From Aeromonas bestiarum (lineage in GTDB: Bacteria > Pseudomonadota > Gammaproteobacteria > Enterobacterales > Aeromonadaceae), in the NCBI RefSeq assembly GCF_000819745.1, contig NZ_CDDA01000021.1:1-64000 (forward strand): a stretch of DNA of 64,000 bases, in the 5' to 3' direction. Shown here one piece after another: positions 37,787 through 46,597 of the stretch. Numbering within the stretch: position 1 is the first letter of the stretch; every line of letters begins with the position of its first letter. A program made the position numbers and the translations under genes. Below the pieces are notes generated by a model that made no database searches, had not been told where the DNA came from, and saw only the letters and a list, made by a program, of their open reading frames with translations.

Positions 37787-37901
37787 GCATTCTGCCGTTC
37801 GGCTCGCGCTGCCCGCCATCACGGGTTGTGAGCGACGGGGATCCCCCTGACCACCATTTCGCGCCATAATCAGCGCAACCTCACCTTCTTCAGGAGTTTT
37901 C

Positions 37902-38387
37902 ATGCGCCGTTTCAACTTCATGCTCAATGGCAGCCGGTTGATGATGTTCCCCTTTTATGTGTCCATTCTGGTCTGCGTGGCCCTGTTGATGGTGAAGTTC
38001 GCCATGCAGCTTTATGCCCTGTGTATCGATATCGTGGACATTCACTACATGGACCTCATCACTGGGGTGCTGACCCTGGTGGACTTCATACTGGTAGCCC
38101 AGATGCTGATCCTGGTGGCCATCTGCGGTTATGTGCAGTTCATCCAGACCCAGGAGCAGCGCGAGGCGCTCGGCAACAACTGGCTCAGCAAGATCAACTT
38201 CGCCTCCTTGAAGCTCATCGTCATCAACTCCCTGGTCACCATCGCCGGGATCGAGGTGCTCAAGGCCTTTCTCGATGACGGAGTCGGCAACGAGGTGGAG
38301 ATGAAGTGGTCTGTGATAGTGTTTCTCGCCTTCTCCACCGCGGCGCTCATCTACGCCATCACGGAACGGCTGGCGGATCACAAATGA
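37902..38387 (+). CDS. UPF0114-family inner-membrane protein (YqhA-like)
   Basis: This 161-residue protein has four hydrophobic segments (about 15-35, 55-80, 105-122, 135-152) and the UPF0114 pattern: LVDFILVAQMLILVAICGY followed by NWLSKINFASLK. Family function is unknown. AGGAG lies eight bases upstream of the start. It appears to be monocistronic. Confidence 0.85.
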   Translation: MRRFNFMLNGSRLMMFPFYVSILVCVALLMVKFAMQLYALCIDIVDIHYMDLITGVLTLVDFILVAQMLILVAICGYVQFIQTQEQREALGNNWLSKINFASLKLIVINSLVTIAGIEVLKAFLDDGVGNEVEMKWSVIVFLAFSTAALIYAITERLADHK

Positions 38388-38508
38388 CCCTACCCTGTTT
38401 TCATTCAGGATTTATTCATCAAGAGCGGAATTGATAACTCTTTTCATTACCTTTACTGCATTGTAAACTTGCTCCCCCGGGCTGGACTGCCCGGGCGCTG
38501 GAGCACCT

Positions 38509-38958
38509 ATGACAAGCCTTTCCCTCTCACCACGACACTGCTGGCAGTGGCTGGCCTATCACCATCAGGCCGCCGAGGGCTCCCTCTATCTGATGTTCTT
38601 CTCCGGCCTGCTGCTGTGGGAGCCGCTGACTCCGCTCTGGTCGCTGGCACGCTGGAATCTGTTTCTGCATGTGATGCTCTCGCTCACCCTGTTCCCCCTG
38701 CTGTTTGGCGCCTTCTGGCTCTCCCATCGCAGCCTGCTGAACAAGAGCCGCAAACCCTTCTTGCGCACCACGGGGCGCATCATCGAAGGTCTGCTGCTGG
38801 TTTGTCTTGGCAGCGGTTTGCTGCTGATCCTGCACGGCACCCCGGGCGACACCCTGGGCTCGCTGACCAGCTGGGCCCACTGGCTGAGCGCTCTAGCGTT
38901 GACTCCTCTGGTGCTGCGCCACGCCTGGCGCTGGACCATTCTGAAATGGCGTACCTGA
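38509..38958 (+). CDS. Polytopic membrane protein, possible b-type cytochrome
   Basis: This 149-residue protein has four predicted membrane segments and several His residues near or in them (LFLHVMLSL, SWAHWLSALAL, LRHAWRW), as in small di-haem cytochrome b561-like proteins. The haem assignment is inference. It ends 4 bp before the start of the multihaem cytochrome gene, so it could anchor it and pass electrons between the quinone pool and the periplasm. Confidence 0.65.
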   Translation: MTSLSLSPRHCWQWLAYHHQAAEGSLYLMFFSGLLLWEPLTPLWSLARWNLFLHVMLSLTLFPLLFGAFWLSHRSLLNKSRKPFLRTTGRIIEGLLLVCLGSGLLLILHGTPGDTLGSLTSWAHWLSALALTPLVLRHAWRWTILKWRT

Positions 38959-38962
38959 TCCC

Positions 38963-41956
38963 ATGCTGAAGTTGCTGTTTTCCTACCTGCTCACCACAGC
39001 ACTGCTGCTGGGTACCCATACTGCCGCCGCCCAGCAGATGAGCGCCGCCATGATCGCCTATGACGAGGGCGAGACCCATCGCCTCGTCACCGCCAACCTG
39101 AGCGCAGGATCTGTCACTCTGCTGGAACGAGACAACGGCAAGCGGCTCAAAGAGGCCCGCTTTGGCGGTGATCTGCGCCAGTTGGCCCGCGCAGACGACG
39201 GCGCCCTGCTGGTCACCGACTACAGCGGCGATCGGTTGCTACTGCTGGATGAGGATCTCGACCTTGCGAAGGTGATCCCCACCGGCCATCGTCCTTACGG
39301 AGTCATCTTCGATCCCAAGCGCCGCTGGTTCTGGGTCAGCCTGTTCGAGGCGGGTCGCCTGCAGGCCTATGACACAGCGGGCAAGCTGCAGCTGGATAGC
39401 GAAACGACCGAGACCCCGCGTGGGCTGGCGCTGACCGACGACGACCGCCTGCTGCTCACCCACGCCATGACCGGCCAGCTCGCCATCTATGATCTCGCCA
39501 AGCTTGGCCACAGCACCAAGGGTGCTACCCTGCCCAAGCCCAAACTCATCACCCTGACCGAGACCCACAGCGATACGCCGAGCGACTCTCAGGGCTTGCC
39601 GCGCCTGCTGGACGGCATCACTATCTCCCCCGATGGCAGCGAAGCCTGGCTGCCACATATGCTGTGGAGTTTCGACCACCCCTTCCAGTTTCAGAGCACC
39701 GTATTTCCGGCCGTCTCCATCATCGATTTGGATGAAGAGAAAGAGCGGGTAGATGAAAGAAAGCAGCTCTTTTTGCAGATCAACCTGCCGAGCGTCGGCA
39801 ACCGCAGCCAGATCGTCTCCAACCCGTTCGCGGCGCGCTTCGCCGCCGACGGCAAGCGGGTCTACCTGACCCTGGCGGGCTCCGAGGATCTGCTGGTGTT
39901 CGATCTCTCCCGCAGTGGCAAGCAGAACAGCAATCGCCACCGCCGCAAAAAGTTTCAGGGGGGGGCCAAGGCGACCCAGTTGCTGCGCCATCTGCCGGGC
40001 CAGAATCCGCGGGATCTGCTGATCGATGGCGACCACCTACTGGTGCACAACGCCATGGGGCAGGATCTCACCCGTCTCAACACCGGCGGCAGCGGCCCCT
40101 TCGCCCGGGTCACCGTCGATCAGCCGCACTTCGCCAAACTGGTGGAGACGGATCCCCGCCCCGAGGCGCTCAAGCGCGGCGAGCGGCTATTTAACTTGGG
40201 CAACACAGCTTCCAACTCACGCTTCCCCATGGCGGGAGACAACTGGATGAGCTGCAACTCCTGCCATCTGGACGGCTTCAACTTCACCAACCGCTATCTG
40301 ATGGCCGCCCATCGCCAGCAGAGCGGCAATAACGCCATCAATGGTCACGCCAACCTCGCCAACATGGTGGCGGGGGACTTTATCGGCGAATACCTGCGCA
40401 TGACCCAGCAGACCCAGGGCGGCATGGGCCATGACACCCGTGATGGTGCCGAGGCGGTTGACCCCGCCAGGCCCCAGCCCGAGGTGAAGGCCATGATGGA
40501 AGACTTGCACGCCTTCATCACCGCCGATGGCAACCTCCCCTATCTCGCCAACTGGCTGCGGCTCGATGCCCCGCGCACGGATCCCGCCAAGGCGCCGACC
40601 ACCCATCCCAAGGAGTGGCTCAACTCCGCCTCCTGCCAGAACTGCCACCAAGAGGCGTTTGCGGACTGGAGCGAGAGCAACCACAGGCTGATGGGCAACT
40701 CCCACCCCTACTACAAGGTGGTGCAGGCGCTGGCCCGCCAGACCGAAGGCGAGGCGTTCGGCCAGTGGTGCCAGGGCTGCCACATGCCCCAGCAGGTGAT
40801 GAACGGCCAGCAGGATATGCCCAAGGGCTCCCACATGTTCGAGCAGGGCGGTGCCTCGCTCATTGCCGCTCATCAGAAAGGCGAGCCCGTGGTAGAGGAA
40901 GGCACAAGCTGCGTGCTCTGTCATCGCATCACCCGGCTCGAAGACGCCGGCGGCAACAGCGCCTTTACGGTGAACCTGAAAGACCGCGAGAGCTATGTGT
41001 TCGAGGATGCCCAGGGCGGCAGCCTCAAGCACTGGCTGGCCGAGCGGCAGATCAACGCCCGCCCCGCCATGCACAAGGCCTCCTACCAGAAGGATTTCTA
41101 CCGCGATGCGGCCCTGTGCAAGTCCTGCCACAACGAGTTTGCCCCGGGCACAGGCGCCAATATCGTCAACACCTGGGATGAGTGGGAGAACTCCAGCTTC
41201 GCCAAGGCGGAGGATCCCGCCAAGCGGCGCAGCTGCATCGACTGCCACATGAACCCGGAGCCGGGCAATGGCGGCGCACCTGTGGCCGGCCAGTCCACCG
41301 AAAACGGCACAGTGAAAGAACGCCTCTATCGCCACAACTTCACCGGCGCCCAGCACCAGCTGGTGGGGCTGCGCAACCCTGAACTCGAGCAGGAGAGCCT
41401 GGCGCTGTTGCGATCAAGCGCCACCCTCTCAGCCCGCATCGAAGGGGCTGCCGATCGCCGCCAACTGGTGGTGCGGGTTGCCAATACCGGCGCGGGCCAC
41501 GCCCTGCCCACCGGGGTCGCCGATTTTCGCGAGCTCTGGCTGGAGCTGACCGTCACCGACGCCAGCGGCAAGCGGGTGCTCCAAAGCGGCCAGCCGGTGG
41601 CTGGCGCCGTGCCCGAGGACGCGCGGCTGTTCAGAAAGGTGTTCGGCGATGCCGACGGCAAGCCGGTGGGGCTCAAGTTCTGGCGTTACGCCAAGCTGCT
41701 GGCAGATACCCGCATCCCGGCCGATGGCTGGCGCGATGAAGCCTGGCCTCTGCCGGCGGATGCCCGTGGGCCCTTCCAGGCCGATATCAAACTCAATTTC
41801 CGCACCTACCCCAAGTGGGTCAATGATGCGGTGCGCGCCGCCGAGCCGAGCCTCCCGGAGCCACCCATAGTGCTGCTCACTCGGCTACAACTCAACCGGT
41901 TGCAACTCACCTTGCAACCCACCTCCCCTACGCCTGACACGGAGCCTGAATCCTGA
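38963..41956 (+). CDS. Periplasmic hexahaem cytochrome c with N-terminal beta-propeller
   Basis: This 997-residue protein has a signal peptide (cleaved near AAAQQ). Residues about 30-420 show repeated blade-like blocks (GDLRQLARADDGALLVTDYS, PYGVIFDPKRRWFWVSLFEAG) of YVTN/NHL-type propellers. Six CXXCH haem-binding motifs follow, with first cysteines at about 431, 558, 603, 650, 719 and 758, the last five in a cytochrome c-554-like region with CHMP and CHMNP contexts. The C-terminal part (about 800-980) is beta-rich. The stop overlaps the FTR1 permease start (TGATG), so the two products are made together. Its likely role is periplasmic electron transfer, perhaps iron oxidation or reduction coupled to uptake; that link is inferred from gene order. 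Confidence 0.85.
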   Translation: MLKLLFSYLLTTALLLGTHTAAAQQMSAAMIAYDEGETHRLVTANLSAGSVTLLERDNGKRLKEARFGGDLRQLARADDGALLVTDYSGDRLLLLDEDLDLAKVIPTGHRPYGVIFDPKRRWFWVSLFEAGRLQAYDTAGKLQLDSETTETPRGLALTDDDRLLLTHAMTGQLAIYDLAKLGHSTKGATLPKPKLITLTETHSDTPSDSQGLPRLLDGITISPDGSEAWLPHMLWSFDHPFQFQSTVFPAVSIIDLDEEKERVDERKQLFLQINLPSVGNRSQIVSNPFAARFAADGKRVYLTLAGSEDLLVFDLSRSGKQNSNRHRRKKFQGGAKATQLLRHLPGQNPRDLLIDGDHLLVHNAMGQDLTRLNTGGSGPFARVTVDQPHFAKLVETDPRPEALKRGERLFNLGNTASNSRFPMAGDNWMSCNSCHLDGFNFTNRYLMAAHRQQSGNNAINGHANLANMVAGDFIGEYLRMTQQTQGGMGHDTRDGAEAVDPARPQPEVKAMMEDLHAFITADGNLPYLANWLRLDAPRTDPAKAPTTHPKEWLNSASCQNCHQEAFADWSESNHRLMGNSHPYYKVVQALARQTEGEAFGQWCQGCHMPQQVMNGQQDMPKGSHMFEQGGASLIAAHQKGEPVVEEGTSCVLCHRITRLEDAGGNSAFTVNLKDRESYVFEDAQGGSLKHWLAERQINARPAMHKASYQKDFYRDAALCKSCHNEFAPGTGANIVNTWDEWENSSFAKAEDPAKRRSCIDCHMNPEPGNGGAPVAGQSTENGTVKERLYRHNFTGAQHQLVGLRNPELEQESLALLRSSATLSARIEGAADRRQLVVRVANTGAGHALPTGVADFRELWLELTVTDASGKRVLQSGQPVAGAVPEDARLFRKVFGDADGKPVGLKFWRYAKLLADTRIPADGWRDEAWPLPADARGPFQADIKLNFRTYPKWVNDAVRAAEPSLPEPPIVLLTRLQLNRLQLTLQPTSPTPDTEPES

Positions 41957-42780
41957 TGTTTGCAAGTTTTCTCATTACTCTGCGCGAGGGGCTGGAAGCC
42001 TTTCTGCTGGTGGGCATCTGCCTCTCCTACCTCGCCAAGCTGGGGGCGAGCCGTTACAACAAGTTCATCTATCTGGGGGTGGGGCTTGGCCTTATCGCTT
42101 CTCTTGTCGTCGCCTTCCTGTTCCAGGTGGTGGTGAGCCAGTTCGAGAGCGAGCGTTACAACCACCTGCTGATGGCGGGGATCCTGATCTTCGCCACTCT
42201 GGTGCTCACCTACATGGCGGTCTGGATGCAGAAGCAGGCCAAGTCCCAGGTCGGCGCCATGACGGCGCGCATCGATGCGGCCATCGATGGCGGCAACCTG
42301 TTTGGTCTGGTGCTGCTCGCCTTCCTCGCCGTGATGCGCGAGGGCTTTGAAACCGTGCTCTTCTTCTCGGCCCTGGTCTACTCAGGGCAAGGGGTGGATC
42401 TGCACGAGGGGCTGATGGGGGCGCTGGGCGGACTGCTGATCTCTGTGGTGCTGGTGTGGGGGCTGCTGCGCTCCACCCGCAAGGTGGCGCTGGCACCTTT
42501 CTTCCGCTGGACCGGCCTGCTCATCATCATCATCGCCGCAGGCCTGCTGTCGTCCGCCGTCAACATGTTGCAGGCGGCGGGGGTCATCACCCTCTGGACG
42601 ACGCCGGTATTCAACATCAGTCACATTCTCGACGATCAGGGGGTATTCGGTACCTTCCTGCGCGCCCTGTTTGGCTACAATGCCTCACCGGCCGGCTTGC
42701 AATTGTTGACCTGGGTCAGCTACCTGGTGATCTTCGTCACCATCTGGCATCGCAACTATCGCCCCAAAGTCCAGGGGTAA
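41956..42780 (+). CDS. FTR1-family iron permease
   Basis: This 274-residue membrane protein has about seven membrane segments and two REXXE iron-binding motifs (REGLE at 10-14 and REGFE at 128-132), the hallmark of Ftr1/EfeU permeases that import Fe3+ formed by a partner oxidase. Its start overlaps the stop of the multihaem cytochrome gene. No EfeO, EfeB or cupredoxin gene is present. A terminator-like hairpin follows 30 bp downstream. Confidence 0.9.
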   Translation: MFASFLITLREGLEAFLLVGICLSYLAKLGASRYNKFIYLGVGLGLIASLVVAFLFQVVVSQFESERYNHLLMAGILIFATLVLTYMAVWMQKQAKSQVGAMTARIDAAIDGGNLFGLVLLAFLAVMREGFETVLFFSALVYSGQGVDLHEGLMGALGGLLISVVLVWGLLRSTRKVALAPFFRWTGLLIIIIAAGLLSSAVNMLQAAGVITLWTTPVFNISHILDDQGVFGTFLRALFGYNASPAGLQLLTWVSYLVIFVTIWHRNYRPKVQG

Positions 42781-42810
42781 GCCCGCCTCTTTGCGAGATA
42801 TGAATACGGC

Positions 42811-42840
42811 AAGGCGGCTCACGGGGTGGGCCGCTTTTTT
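42811..42840 (+). terminator. Probable terminator after the iron permease gene
   Basis: AAGGCGGC and GCCGCTT pair (one bulge) around a 10-12-base loop and run into TTTTTT. Confidence 0.65.
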
Positions 42841-42888
42841 CACCCTCTTCCCCTTTTCTCTTCAGCCAGATTTTTCGGATACACAGTC

Positions 42889-44307
42889 ATGAGCGACAGC
42901 AAGAAGATTGCAGTACTAGGCGCAGGCCCTGCCGGTTTGATGGCCGCCTGGCGTCTTTGCCAGGCCGGTTTTGCGGTCACCCTGTTCGAGCAGGAGCCAG
43001 TGGTGGGCGGCATGTGCGCCACCCAGACCTTTGCCGGCAAGGATGGCGACTATCGCTTCGATTACGGCGGTCACCGCTTCATCACCAAAAACCCCGAGCT
43101 GCTCGGCTTTATCGACGAGCTGATGGGAGACGATCTGCTCCACGCCGATCGCAAGAGCGTGATCCGCTTTGGCGGGCGCACCTATGACTACCCCTTGAAC
43201 CTCACCAATCTGATCAAGACAGCCCCCCTGCCGCTGATGGCTGGCGCGGTGAAAGACTTGCTGCTGTTGCCCTTTGCCAAGAAGCCGGACGACTTTGACA
43301 AGGCGAGCTTTGCCGAGTGGATCCAGAGCCACTTCGGCCGCACCCTCTATCGCCAGTTCTTCGAGGGCTACACCGGCAAGCTGTGGGGCATCAACCCTGA
43401 CCGGCTCTCCGCCGACTGGGCCGGTCAGCGCATCAGCCTCATCGATCTCAAAGACGTGGCGCGCCGCCTGCTGCCAAGGCGCAAGGGCAACCTCTCGGTG
43501 CGTACCTATGCCCGCAAGTATCGCTATCCAAAGTATGGTTTCGGCCAGATCTTCGCCACCCTGGGTGAGCGGCTGGTGGCCGATGGCGTCGAGCTCAAAA
43601 CCGGCGCCACCATCACTCGCCTTGAGGAGATCGATGGCCGGATCGAACGGGTTTATTGGCAACAGGAGGGTGTTGAGCAAAGCGAATCCTTTGATCAGGT
43701 GATCTCCACCCTGCCGCTGCCGCTCACCTGTCAGCATCTGGGCTTGCCATGCGATCTCCACTACCGATCCTTGCGCTTCGTCAACATGCCGCTCAATCAG
43801 GAGAACCTGTCGGACAACACCTGGCAGTACCTCTCGGACCCCCATATCCTGGCCACCCGCTTGCAGGAGCCGCGCCGGCGCAGCCCCTTTATGGCGCCGG
43901 TGGGCAAAACATCCGTGATGCTGGAGATCCCCTGCAATCCGGGAGACGCCACCTGGCAGGCACCGCTGGCCGAGCTGCGCAGTCGGGTCACCGCCGATCT
44001 CGCCAGCCTCGACGTGGATACCGCCAAGCTGGGGGACGAGACCTTCGAGGCGCGCAGCGAGTACGCCTATCCGCTGATGGATCTCGGCTATCAGGCCCGT
44101 CGCAACGCCGCCATCCAGGCGCTGATGCCGATTAGCAATCTCATCATGACCGGCCGCCAGGGGACGTTTCGCTACATCTTCACCGACACCGCCATGGAGA
44201 TGGGCATGATGGCCGCCGACATGGTGATCGACGGGGTGGACAGACGCCACGCCATCTTCAATCATCGCAACGAAAATACGGTGATCGAGACCCAGAGCGT
44301 GGCGTGA
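42889..44307 (+). CDS. FAD-dependent oxidoreductase (protoporphyrinogen oxidase/UGM-like fold)
   Basis: This 472-residue protein has an N-terminal dinucleotide-binding motif (VLGAGPAGLMAAWRL, about 8-22) and the FDYGGHRF motif near 60, as in amine-oxidase-like flavoproteins such as UDP-galactopyranose mutase relatives. Further blocks (TGKLWGINPDRLS, YPKYGFGQ, near-C-terminal TGRQGTFRYIFTDTAMEMG) match uncharacterised NAD(P)-binding oxidoreductases often found near glycan genes. The start at 42889 gives the intact Rossmann N-terminus; the open frame reaches back to 42826. Substrate is unknown. A second, diverged copy of its last codons follows directly. Confidence 0.8.
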   Translation: MSDSKKIAVLGAGPAGLMAAWRLCQAGFAVTLFEQEPVVGGMCATQTFAGKDGDYRFDYGGHRFITKNPELLGFIDELMGDDLLHADRKSVIRFGGRTYDYPLNLTNLIKTAPLPLMAGAVKDLLLLPFAKKPDDFDKASFAEWIQSHFGRTLYRQFFEGYTGKLWGINPDRLSADWAGQRISLIDLKDVARRLLPRRKGNLSVRTYARKYRYPKYGFGQIFATLGERLVADGVELKTGATITRLEEIDGRIERVYWQQEGVEQSESFDQVISTLPLPLTCQHLGLPCDLHYRSLRFVNMPLNQENLSDNTWQYLSDPHILATRLQEPRRRSPFMAPVGKTSVMLEIPCNPGDATWQAPLAELRSRVTADLASLDVDTAKLGDETFEARSEYAYPLMDLGYQARRNAAIQALMPISNLIMTGRQGTFRYIFTDTAMEMGMMAADMVIDGVDRRHAIFNHRNENTVIETQSVA

Positions 44308-44309
44308 GG

Positions 44310-44402
44310 ATGGTGACAGGTGTTCAACAGGCAAACCGACGCCGCAACACCTTCAATCATCGCAACGAAAACACCGTGATTGAGACCCAGAGCGTGGCCT
44401 GA
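44310..44402 (+). pseudogene. Remnant of a diverged second copy of the oxidoreductase 3' end
   Basis: Read in frame from ATG at 44310, this encodes 30 residues ending FNHRNENTVIETQSVA and a stop, identical over those 16 residues to the end of the gene just upstream. The DNA differs mainly at silent third positions (AAT/AAC, ACG/ACC, ATC/ATT, GCG/GCC). This is therefore the tail of a related allele from another lineage, left behind when the gene was replaced, and not a recent tandem duplication. Confidence 0.8.
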
Positions 44403-44435
44403 GGGCCGTGCCGTAAGCACAACAAGGAGAACAGG

Positions 44436-45008
44436 ATGATCATACGCCCGGGTTTACTCGCCCTCGCCCTGCTGACGGGCCCGCTGCTGACCGGCATGGG
44501 ACAAGCCCAGGCTTACTCCTACGCCGCCGCTGGCAAGGAGCCGCTGATCGATGCGCGCGAGGCGCTGCTCGGCGCCGCCACTGACGGCAAGGATGCCAGC
44601 GCCACCTTGAGCGACATCGCCGAGGAGCTGACCTATCTGGAACAGCACCACAAGGTGGACCTGCAAGCGCCGCTGGCCGCCGCCATCAAGACCAAGGATG
44701 CGGCCGCCACTGCCGCCCTGCTCAACCGCGCCTACAAGGCCGAGATCGAGCGCCGCCTAGAGGGGGCCAGTCAGAACCTTGGCGACTACCAGACCGCCAA
44801 GGTGCTGGTGGTCAAGAGCAAGCGCTTCCTGGACTTGATCCTCCCCTCCCTCAGCGAAGGAGATCGCAAGGCCGCCGAGCAGGCGCTGGCCAGGGTGCTC
44901 GATGCCATCGGCAACCCTGGCGTCTTCGGGGTGGGTGCCAAGCCTGCCGATGCCACCGCCTTTGCCGAGGCCGAAAAAGCGCTGATGACCGTGTTGGCGC
45001 CGCTCTGA
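44436..45008 (+). CDS. Small exported alpha-helical protein
   Basis: This 190-residue protein has a signal peptide (cleavage near GQAQA-YS) and a helical, Ala/Lys-rich mature domain. AAGGAG lies ahead of the start at 44436. I do not recognise the family. A periplasmic partner in the nearby iron permease/cytochrome system is possible, but the flavoprotein gene lies between. Confidence 0.55.
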   Translation: MIIRPGLLALALLTGPLLTGMGQAQAYSYAAAGKEPLIDAREALLGAATDGKDASATLSDIAEELTYLEQHHKVDLQAPLAAAIKTKDAAATAALLNRAYKAEIERRLEGASQNLGDYQTAKVLVVKSKRFLDLILPSLSEGDRKAAEQALARVLDAIGNPGVFGVGAKPADATAFAEAEKALMTVLAPL

Positions 45009-45049
45009 TGACCCTCTGCCAATCATTGCGCCACCTCGCTGTGACAAAC

Positions 45050-45076
45050 GGTGGGTTTCGCTGTGCTCTACCCACC
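45050..45076. repeat. Common intergenic palindromic repeat (GGTGGGT...ACCCACC type)
   Basis: GGTGGGT and ACCCACC flank a 13-base centre, followed by CTACGCAC. Sequences of this type recur between genes in many proteobacteria and give rise to spurious GWVEHSETHR-like peptides on translation. Confidence 0.6.
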
Positions 45077-45117
45077 CTACGCACAGCCTGCCGATAAATG
45101 CACCCGGACGTCGGTTT

Positions 45118-45160
45118 TCCCCCTTCTCCCCCATCGGGAGAAGGGTTGGGGATGAGGGGG
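45118..45160. repeat. Common intergenic repeat (CCCTTCTCCC hairpin type)
   Basis: CCCTTCTCCC-CCATC-GGGAGAAGGG is a perfect 10-bp hairpin followed by GTTGGGGATGAGGGGG. It is a well-known type of dispersed repeat. It overlaps the predicted start of the next gene and may supply its ribosome site. Confidence 0.6.
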
Positions 45161-46480
45161 AAGGCAAGGTCTCGGCGCTGGACTTCCCCTGACTCATCCC
45201 CCCTCTGGCTGCTTGCTCTGCTGCAATTGGCCTGGCTTGGCTGGCTGCTGGCCTTCCCGGTGGCGCTCGATTCCGACGATGCCCTGAACTTTGCCCACGG
45301 GGTGACGCGCTTCAGCGTGCTGGAGTTCTCCCCCCACTTTCCTGGCTACCCCGCCTTTATCTGGCTGGCGCGGCTTGTCAATCTTTTGGTAGACGAGCCG
45401 GCCCGCGCGGTGCAGTGGGCAAGCTTGATGGGTACAGGGCTGCTGGCACCACTGGCTGCGCTGCTTGCGGTCAGGTTGTGGCAGCGGCCAAGCCTGCTGA
45501 CGCCAGTCTGGCTGCTGATATTGGCCCTGCCGCTCACCCCGACCCTGGCGCTCTCCGGCCTCTCGGACGGGCCTGCGCTGGCGGCATGGCTCGGGGCTCT
45601 CTTGGCCTTGCAGCATCGCAAGATAACGCTGGCCGGCCTGCTGGTAGGGCTGCTGCTGGCGCTGCGCCCCTCCTATTTCGTGCTGGCATTGCTGCCGCTT
45701 TGGCTCGGGATGCAACACAAGGGGGAACGACTCAGATTTATACTCCCCATTGCGCTGGTAGGATTTTCCAGCCTGCTGTTTGTCTGGCAGGCCGATGGCC
45801 TGGCCTATTTCAGCGAAGGGCGGCGCTTTACCGACGGCCACTTTACCCTCTGGGGCAACACGGCGGCGGCCCACGGCGACCAGCTTTTGAGCTGGGCCCG
45901 CACCTTCAATGATCAACTGACCCCGCTTTGGCCCTTGGCAATCGGACTGTTGCTGATACCGCTCTGGCCTGCGGTTCGGTGCAAGGCCGCACCTGCCAAG
46001 CAGGTCTGGTATCTCGGCTGGCTGGTCCTGCTGCTCTGGACCCTGTTTGGCCAGAACCCGGACAATCCTCGCCATCTGGCGCCCCTCATCCTGCTAGGCC
46101 TTGTGCTGCTGGCGGGCATGCTGCCGCACCGGGGCGAGCTGCCGGCCGTGCTGGGGGCCCTGGCGCTGCTGATGACCACACTCACCCCGCCCCAGCCGCC
46201 CGCCATGGTCAAGGCGGCCAGACTGGCCGAGCGAGCGTGCCCGGCGCTGGTGACCCAGTGGGGGGTGAGGCTGCTGCGAGAGACCACGGCCCTGCCCGTC
46301 ACCGACGGCTGGTACCAGGGGGATGCCCGCCTCGCACTGGCGCAAGGGGCTTGCCGCCTCAGCCGACGGCCCATCCTGGCTGGCGATCTGCCCGCACCAA
46401 ACCGGCAGATCTGGTTTGCCCCCCGCTTTCACGCCGAACCGGGCCTCTGGCTCGGGATACAAGAGCCTGTCGCCCCCTAG
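45152..46480 (+). CDS. Polytopic GT-C-like membrane protein, putative glycosyltransferase
   Basis: This protein of about 442 residues has some nine to ten membrane segments. After the first it carries an acidic loop DSDDALNFAHG and FPGYPAFIWLARL, the layout of GT-C (family 39-like) glycosyltransferases that use polyprenyl-linked sugars. The substrate is unknown. I chose the ATG at 45152 because AAGGG lies six bases before it. This start lies inside a dispersed repeat, and the open frame continues to 45098. The neighbouring gene is of similar type, so a role in cell-surface glycan modification is likely. Confidence 0.65.
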   Translation: MRGKARSRRWTSPDSSPLWLLALLQLAWLGWLLAFPVALDSDDALNFAHGVTRFSVLEFSPHFPGYPAFIWLARLVNLLVDEPARAVQWASLMGTGLLAPLAALLAVRLWQRPSLLTPVWLLILALPLTPTLALSGLSDGPALAAWLGALLALQHRKITLAGLLVGLLLALRPSYFVLALLPLWLGMQHKGERLRFILPIALVGFSSLLFVWQADGLAYFSEGRRFTDGHFTLWGNTAAAHGDQLLSWARTFNDQLTPLWPLAIGLLLIPLWPAVRCKAAPAKQVWYLGWLVLLLWTLFGQNPDNPRHLAPLILLGLVLLAGMLPHRGELPAVLGALALLMTTLTPPQPPAMVKAARLAERACPALVTQWGVRLLRETTALPVTDGWYQGDARLALAQGACRLSRRPILAGDLPAPNRQIWFAPRFHAEPGLWLGIQEPVAP

Positions 46481-46597
46481 CCGCCCTCTGGCTCGAGCTA
46501 CAGGTACCCGTCGCCCTCTAGTCAGCCACTCGACTCACCTGCCAGGCGGCCAGCGTCGACTACACTCACTTCGCATCCGTGACAAGTGAGTCTGTCT

